From: Alitta virens
Taxonomy: Eukaryota; Annelida; Polychaeta; Phyllodocida; Nereididae
NCBI GenBank assembly: GCA_932294295.1
Contig: OW028586.1
Location: 8,399,701-8,463,700, forward strand
DNA length: 64,000 bases
Reading direction: 5' to 3'
The notes beneath the pieces are model-generated. The model ran no database searches, was not told where the DNA came from, and saw only the letters and a list, made by a program, of their open reading frames with translations. This document shows, in pieces, positions 58,930 to 64,000 of this stretch (within the stretch, counting starts at the first letter, position 1; each line of letters starts with the position of its first letter). Made by a program: the position numbers and the translations under genes.

Positions 58930-59260
58930 GGGCTACATCTCCACGAGCTGTTCCAATGTAGCCACAGCATTCGTTAAGCCAATGGGCATAACTTGACACT
59001 CAGAAAGTGGATTTCTTCTGATGTTTAGGGTTCATCATCACTTGCCAGCAGCCTCACTGTAGGTCGATGTTAAAGAAATACTTGGCTCTGTCTACTTCGA
59101 TACGCTCATCAATTCAGAGCAATGGATATGCATATTTTTTATGACTTCATTTAGCTTCCAGTAGTCTACACAGATTCCCCGCCACTAATTAACAGCAACT
59201 GAGTATCTACTACATCCAATGGGGCATTCACACTGTCACGGATAAGACCTACATATGATG
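58930..59260 (-). pseudogene. Ty3/gypsy fragment: reverse-transcriptase core, heavily decayed
   Basis: Minus strand, with stops and a frameshift: VDYWKLNEVIKNMH, KYFFNIDLQ, a stop, GCWQVMMNPKHQKKSTF, then in another frame VMPIGLTNAVATLEQLVE. These match the ordered reverse-transcriptase blocks DYRKLN, FSTLDL.SGYWQ and MPFGLTNAPATFQ. Confidence 0.7.
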
Positions 59261-59539
59261 ACGGATGAATTTTTTTTTGCTCTTGCCCATCCTTGTACAT
59301 ACTTGATTCACAGGCCGAGCGTTTGATGTATGCTCGCATTAATTCGTAGAATGCTCCTGATCACTTGACCACTCAAGAGCATACATGGAGAGGCAAAAAA
59401 TTTTAAACATCGTCTTCCGTGCCCATCCTTGCCCATTCTTGAACCATTCACATGGGTGATCTCACATATGCCTCAAGTATGCCTCACATATGCTTGGCGA
59501 TGTTCGGCGATTGTTTGATGGACGTTTGACCTCTGGCGG
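59261..59539. other. Unassigned interval
   Basis: CTTGCCCATCCTTG-like phrases occur twice (near 59282 and 59422) and CATATGCCTCA twice (near 59465 and 59479). No gene is seen. Confidence 0.3.
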
Positions 59540-59712
59540 ACGCTCATTCCATGCAAGTTGCCCGAAGTCTTGGAACAGCCTACCGGACACCATAAGATCT
59601 TTAAAAGATATCCAAAAATTCAAAAACTCTTAAAATTTTATTTATAGACATTTCAAGCATCATCGAATGTAACCAGATATCGCGCTATACAAATTTATAT
59701 TTGTAATTTTAT
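59540..59712 (+). mobile_element. L2/CR1-like 3' end, plus strand
   Basis: A short in-frame segment encodes SFHASCPKSWNSLPDTIRSL and is followed by ATATCGCGCTATACAAATTT, the same 3' terminus as in the 51.3-52.9 kb element. It is truncated to about 170 bp. Confidence 0.65.
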
Positions 59713-59714
59713 TC

Positions 59715-60637
59715 TCATTCGAGGTGGTTACCAGTTGTATAGGTACATTTGCGCCTCTTTGTTAGGATGTCTGATAAATATTTTGGAAATTGTCCATGCA
59801 ATGCTTTAAAGGCAAGAAGGCACAGTTTAAATGTAATCCAGGAGGTGACTGGAAGCCAGTGAAGTTCTTTAAGAGCTGGAGTTATGTGATCAAATTTCCT
59901 CAATCCAAGAAGCTGAAGTTTCATGATGACACAGTTGGGGAGGCCACACAGAAGACTATTGCAATAATCCAACTGGGATGGAACAAATGCATGGACAATT
60001 GATTTAGCGGCATTGTCTGTAAGGTAAGGCTGAATGCGCCTTGGTATGCCTTGGCATAGATCTTTCATTTTGAGATTTTCATCATGCGTGACTCCTAGAT
60101 TGCGGACAGGCTGAACTGACATCAGATGATCACCAACTTCGATTCCATCAATTTGCAATTTGCTTAGTTTTTGTTTACTGCCAATGCTGATAAATTCTGT
60201 CTTGCTGTCATTGATTCTAAGTTTGTTAGTCAGCATCCATTATACACTGCTCAAGACATCTCAGTGTGTCTGCTTGGTCTATTGAAGGTTTGAAGGTTGT
60301 GTACAGCTTGAGAGCATCTGCTAATATCCATGGCTGTTGAATGATATCAAATAATGGCTCTGCCTATATAATAAACAGAATGGGGCCTAGACAGGAACCC
60401 CAGTCAAGAGCCGGACCATGCAATCATTACCCGATGGTCAATGGTGTCAAATGCTACACTTAAATCTAATAACACCAGAAGTGTGACGTGTTTGTCCATG
60501 GTTTGAAGAATGTCTGACTTGATTAGGAGGACTGTCTCTGTGCTGTGGTGTGGACGGTGAGCTGATTGATAAACTGGTAATGGATAGTGTTCAGCCAGAT
60601 GTTCACAAATTTGATTAACACTTGCACTTTCTGTCAC
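59715..60637 (-). pseudogene. L2/CR1-like reverse transcriptase fragment, interrupted by a Harbinger element
   Basis: Minus strand: frame 60637-60404 has YQSAHRPHHSTETVLLIKSD and LLVLLDLSVAFDTIDHRV. Frame 60236-59715 has LRINDSKTEFISIGSKQ, VRNLGVTHDENLKMKD, HAFVPSQLDYCNSLLCGLP and ITPALKELHWLPV. The region with the YADD box between them is lost or degraded. Its upstream side stops at the TTA target site of the Harbinger element at 60638-60640. Confidence 0.8.
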
Positions 60638-61207
60638 TTAAGGGGGTTTCACACATAGCCGGATCAGACGCCGGAGCGTCCCGGAGGACAACTCCGGAAT
60701 ACTCCCGCATACTCCGGGGAAAGCCGTATAGACATCGTGTTCATGTCCGGGATTGTCCGGCATTGTCCGGCATTGTCCGGTAACACCGTGGTACTCTGGC
60801 AAAAAAATTAAACATGTTTAATTTTTCATGCCGGAGATCCCGGAATATTTCAATCCGTGTTGATCCGTGTAGATCCGTGTAGACTCCCAGTAGACTCCGT
60901 CGATCTCCGGGGACCTCCGTATTGACACCGGAATACATCGTGTCTCCGGCTAAGTCCGGCGTCAACCGGGCGTGAAAAGTACGCGCCAGAGAGCACAAGG
61001 AGCAACGCGGTTCCACACGAGTGAACAAGGACCAACACGGAGTCAAAACAGAGTGAACAGGGAAAGCAGGTTTACATGTCATTTTCTTGACCAGGTTAAC
61101 CCCGTTAAGTACACGGTGTCACACGAGGTCAATGCGGAGATACAGGAGTGAACAAGGTGTCAAGACGGTGTTAATTAAACTGACACGGAGTGAGTACGGA
61201 TGCCTGA

Positions 61208-61217
61208 GTATATATAC
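61208..61217 (+). promoter_or_regulatory. TATA box of the Harbinger DNA-binding gene
   Basis: GTATATATAC lies about 150 bp before the start codon, in otherwise GC-rich sequence. A transcription start about 30 bp downstream would give a leader of roughly 125 nt. Confidence 0.55.
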
Positions 61218-61362
61218 AACCGCCGTCTTTGGAGAAGCATCATTCCACCGCCCGCCGTTCATCGTTGATCATTGAATTAATTGATTTATCCACCACTTCT
61301 TCTGGATATTACCTTCTGGATTGCTGCTGCTGCTACTACTGCCGTTTCTTGAATTAACCACC

Positions 61363-63316
61363 ATGCCACCTAGGAGAGGAAAGGGGAGGCCTGGCAAGAA
61401 GACTGTTGTGCAAGAGGAACCTGCACCTGCTGCTGTTGAAGAAGATGCAGGCAGTAATACCTCATCAAGACCGCAAAGTCCGCAAGGCATGCCAGATTTA
61501 CCTGGGCCAGTTGTACCTGCTGAACCTGCAGTACCTCCTACTGCAGCTCCACCCCCACCTGCAGCAAAAGCGAAGAGGCAGAAGAAGGAAGCCCTGAACC
61601 CGACAGAAGACCAGGAACAAGATGTGGCCGACTGGTACCGTTCCCAGGAGATGTTGTATAACCGGCGGCTTGCTCAATACAAGCGGACAGACATCAAATC
61701 GCGAATAATAGACCAGAAGGTGAAGGAGCTGGGTTGTACTGCGCAGCAGCTGAAGACTTGGATTGACTCAATGCGCACTTCAGTTGGGAAGCTGACGGAT
61801 CCAAGCAAGAAGCCTTCTGGTGGGGCCGCCAGAATCCTGACAGACCGGGACAACTGGATCATGGAGAATTTCGGCTACCTCGAACGCCACATCAAGAGGG
61901 TTGATGCTGGGAAAAGAAAGAAAGGTGGGCAGCTTTCCCAGAGCTTATCAGCCAAAACTCCATCCAGCAGCAACAGACCTACCACTGAGGATGACACGTC
62001 TGAAGCTGAGGAGGTCATTGTGGATAGTTCGAATGATGGTGGCAGGGATTCGGATACCAGCAGGTCCAAGGGTGGGCCTTACAAGGGCGGCAGCAGCAGC
62101 AGCAGGAGGAAGATGGGGGCCCCTCCTCCAAGCAAGAAGACGTCCAGACGTCATCATGAGCCTCGTCATCATCATGACTGTGATTCATCCAGCCTTGCAG
62201 CTAGTGGAGATGGAATTGCTACACAAGCTGTCACTCAAGTAAGTATACTGCTTCAGTTGCCATGATAATCAAGATAATCGTATTGTAATGTTGCAGTTTA
62301 AAGTTCTAATTGTAATCTTGCAGTTTAAAGTTGTAATTGTAATCTTGCATTTTAAAGTTGTAGCTTTTCCATAGTAGAAAGTGGTAGCTTTGTTTCTTGG
62401 CACTTCCAGTGTTCACTGTATGGTGATGTGTCTTTTCAGTACATTGTCAATAATGCACATGCTATTGCAGTTGCCATGTGACTTACTCTAATGTTGTGTT
62501 GTTTCCTATTTCCAGCTGATTGAAAAAGCCACCGATCTGCAGCGGGACATGCACAGCAAGTTGAGTCAGCCGACGGACTCAGGCAGCTTGTCCAAGAGGG
62601 TGTTCACGGACATGATCTACCACGAGGTGATGCAGATGGACACAGACACTTGGTGGGATTACCAGGCCCAAACCTTACAGAACCTGATGCAGTTTAAGCA
62701 GGCGTATCGTCGCAAGCGCCAGCAGCAACAGCAACAGCAACAGCAACTGCAACAGCAACAGCAGTATCATCAGTTTCTGCCTCCTGTCCCTCAGCAGCAG
62801 CAGCAGCAGTTCGTCCTCCCTGCTCCTGCTACTACAGCCAGTTCATCCGGCCCTGCTGTGCAGATGTTCCCTCATCATCAGCATTCTTCCAGCCCTGCTG
62901 CCCAGATGTTCACACAGCATTCTTCCAGCCCTGCTGCCCAGATGTTCGCACAGCATTCTTCCAGCCCTGCTGCCCAGATGTTCGCACAGCATTCTTCCAG
63001 CCCTGCTGCCCAGATGTTCGCTCCTCCTCCGTCTGGCCCTTCGCCCCAGGCTCTCGTGTCGTCTGCCCCTTCTTCGTCTGTGCCTGCACCGATCCCCCCT
63101 CCTGCAACATCTTCTACGATAATCAGCCAGGCCTGGTTGACTTCAGGTCCTTTGCACGGTCGTCCTTCCATGTCACCACAGGAGTGCAGCACGCCTCAGG
63201 ATGTTTCTCTCACCAGCTACTTGTTGAACACTAGTGTGGGGGGGGGGATGGTTGGTGGTGATGACCATAACTCCTCCTTTTCAGTGCCCACGCCTCCAAC
63301 TACCACAACCGAGTAA
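61363..63316 (+). CDS. Harbinger-associated MADF (Myb/SANT-like) DNA-binding protein, two exons, 558 residues
   Basis: Exons 61363-62238 and 62516-63316, joined in phase 0 across a GTAAGT...TTTCCAG intron. The start ATG is in a near-ideal ACCACCATGCC context. Residues 1-80 are Pro/Ala-rich and basic. Residues ~85-180 form a MADF/Myb-like domain (DVADWYRSQEMLYNRRLAQY, IIDQKVKELGCTAQQLKTWI). Next comes a Ser/Lys/His-rich linker. Exon 2 starts with a helical segment (VFTDMIYHEVMQMDTDTWWD), then a poly-Gln tract and four near-identical 12-residue repeats of the HSSSPAAQMFAQ type, and a Pro/Ser-rich end. In PIF/Harbinger elements this partner carries the transposase to the nucleus and the DNA. The frame is intact, so the element may be recently active. 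Confidence 0.8.
62239..62515 (+). other. Intron of the Harbinger DNA-binding gene
   Basis: 277 bp, GTAAGT to TTTCCAG. It contains a ~30-bp direct repeat (TTGTAATCTTGCAGTTTAAAG type, two to three copies near 62280-62360). Confidence 0.8.
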
Positions 63317-63562
63317 TGTTGACCTGGAAATGAACAATGAACTTTAATGAAATGAACAATGAACTGTTATTACTTATGTTTTCATGTGAACTGTATACCA
63401 ATGAACTTTAATGTAATGAACAATGAACTTTTACTTATGTTTTCATGTAAACTGTATTACATGACAATAATTAAATGATGTGTATTTTTTGCACTTGTGT
63501 GCTGCAGAAGTCTGAAGTTTGCTATTAATTAAATGTTCAAACTTACATCATTCGTGTTGTTT
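63317..63562. other. Convergent 3' region of the two Harbinger genes
   Basis: About 245 bp between the two stop codons. A tandem duplication of roughly 80 bp (AATGAACAATGAACT ... TTACTTATGTTTTCATGT) occupies 63331-63450. Confidence 0.6.
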
Positions 63563-64000
63563 TCAAATCTTGTCTTGCTGCCATGGTACACTCCCAGCTT
63601 CTGAGTTCACGTAGCTGACCAAGTATTGCCGCATTTCCTTGGCTGCTCTGTTGGTGTTGCCTCTGAACACATGTCCCATGTCTGGTAGATTGGCAGCATT
63701 CTCCCTCCATGCACCTGGGATGATCTCATGGATGTCGGCATTTTCCTGGTCCACAGCATTCACTTGAGCAGTTGGATACCTCACCCTCAGTAGGTTGTGC
63801 AACACACAGCAAGCAAGAGTTATGGTACACACTCTGTCAGGACTTTGAGGCATTGTTGTGAGGAGACACCTGAACCTGGCAGCCAAAAGTCCAAATGCAT
63901 TCTCTACCACCCGTCTAGCTCTAGAAAGTCTGTAGTTGAAGATTCTGTCTTCCATGGTCATGTTCCTGTGAGGCAGAGGCTTCATCATCCAAGTCTGCAG
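63563..64000 (-). CDS. PIF/Harbinger DDE transposase (HARBI1/ALP1-like), C-terminal part
   Basis: The minus-strand frame is open from the window edge to TAA at 63563. Motifs: RIFNYRLSRARRVVENAFGL and LAARFRC, the most conserved stretch of the DDE_Tnp_4 family. The third catalytic acid is expected within the ARRVVENAFG block (Glu). Then come ITLACCVLHNLLR and a polar tail. An internal Met near 63988 is not the real start, since conserved sequence (QTWMMKPLPHR) continues upstream past the edge. No lesion is visible in the part present. Confidence 0.9.
   Translation of the reverse strand: MQTWMMKPLPHRNMTMEDRIFNYRLSRARRVVENAFGLLAARFRCLLTTMPQSPDRVCTITLACCVLHNLLRVRYPTAQVNAVDQENADIHEIIPGAWRENAANLPDMGHVFRGNTNRAAKEMRQYLVSYVNSEAGSVPWQQDKI

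Larger units (their letters stand above)
60641..64000. mobile_element. PIF/Harbinger DNA transposon, right end outside the window
   Basis: The left end starts AGGGGGTTTCACACATAGCC directly after TTA (60638-60640), the expected 3-bp target site of this superfamily. The first 320 bp are GC-rich with repeated TCCGG words (GTCCGGCATTGTCCGG near 60755-60780) that could be transposase-binding sites. It carries two convergent genes, a MADF-type protein (plus) and a DDE transposase (minus), the standard two-gene layout. The right terminal repeat is not in the window. Confidence 0.85.

Overview
This is a window of animal (metazoan) nuclear DNA, not bacterial. Host genes have introns with GT..AG borders, the non-coding sequence is AT-rich with (TA)n and poly-G tracts, and roughly half of the window is debris of many eukaryotic transposon classes: L2/CR1-like non-LTR elements, Ty3/gypsy, a likely DIRS-type retroelement, hAT, PIF/Harbinger, a DNA element with 8-bp target duplications, MITEs and a Polinton-like remnant. 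With a tektin-family gene, this suits a marine invertebrate (mollusc, brachiopod, echinoderm or amphioxus-like). I cannot name the species from the sequence.

Layout. 0-2.8 kb: AT-rich sequence with a pentanucleotide repeat and one MITE. 2.8-5.75 kb (minus): a large first coding exon of a phostensin/taperin-like protein whose later exons lie to the left, probably outside the window. 6.5-12.05 kb (plus): a complete seven-exon, 420-residue tektin-like gene, head to head with the former across 761 bp, followed by a long 3' UTR. These two are the only host genes I can support.

15.5-37.8 kb is mobile-element territory: an inverted pair of near-identical ~0.5 kb MITEs; a hAT C-terminal remnant; a Ty3/gypsy pol with a gag fragment in the opposite orientation, separated by a 3-unit tandem repeat; a decayed minus-strand DIRS-like retroelement; a 3.16 kb DNA transposon with perfect 17-bp terminal repeats and a perfect 8-bp target duplication; a ~3 kb minisatellite field bounded by direct repeats; and an L2-like reverse-transcriptase tail.

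37.8-41.0 kb holds a compact, two-strand block of decayed intronless reading frames that looks virus-like. It ends in the N-terminus of a Polinton/adintovirus-type integrase and is cut there by a gypsy RNase H/integrase fragment (41.0-42.2 kb). This is the most interesting region in the window.

42-59 kb is mostly non-coding: a ~350-bp tandem array carrying nuclear-receptor-like AGGTCAAAGGTCA sites, a second L2-like pseudogene, a GAGCTCAC-rich array, and a gypsy fossil split in two by a ~4 kb insertion. 59.5-64 kb contains two L2-like fragments meeting at their 3' ends. The minus-strand one is interrupted by an apparently intact two-gene PIF/Harbinger transposon (MADF-type DNA-binding protein plus DDE transposase) that runs off the right edge.
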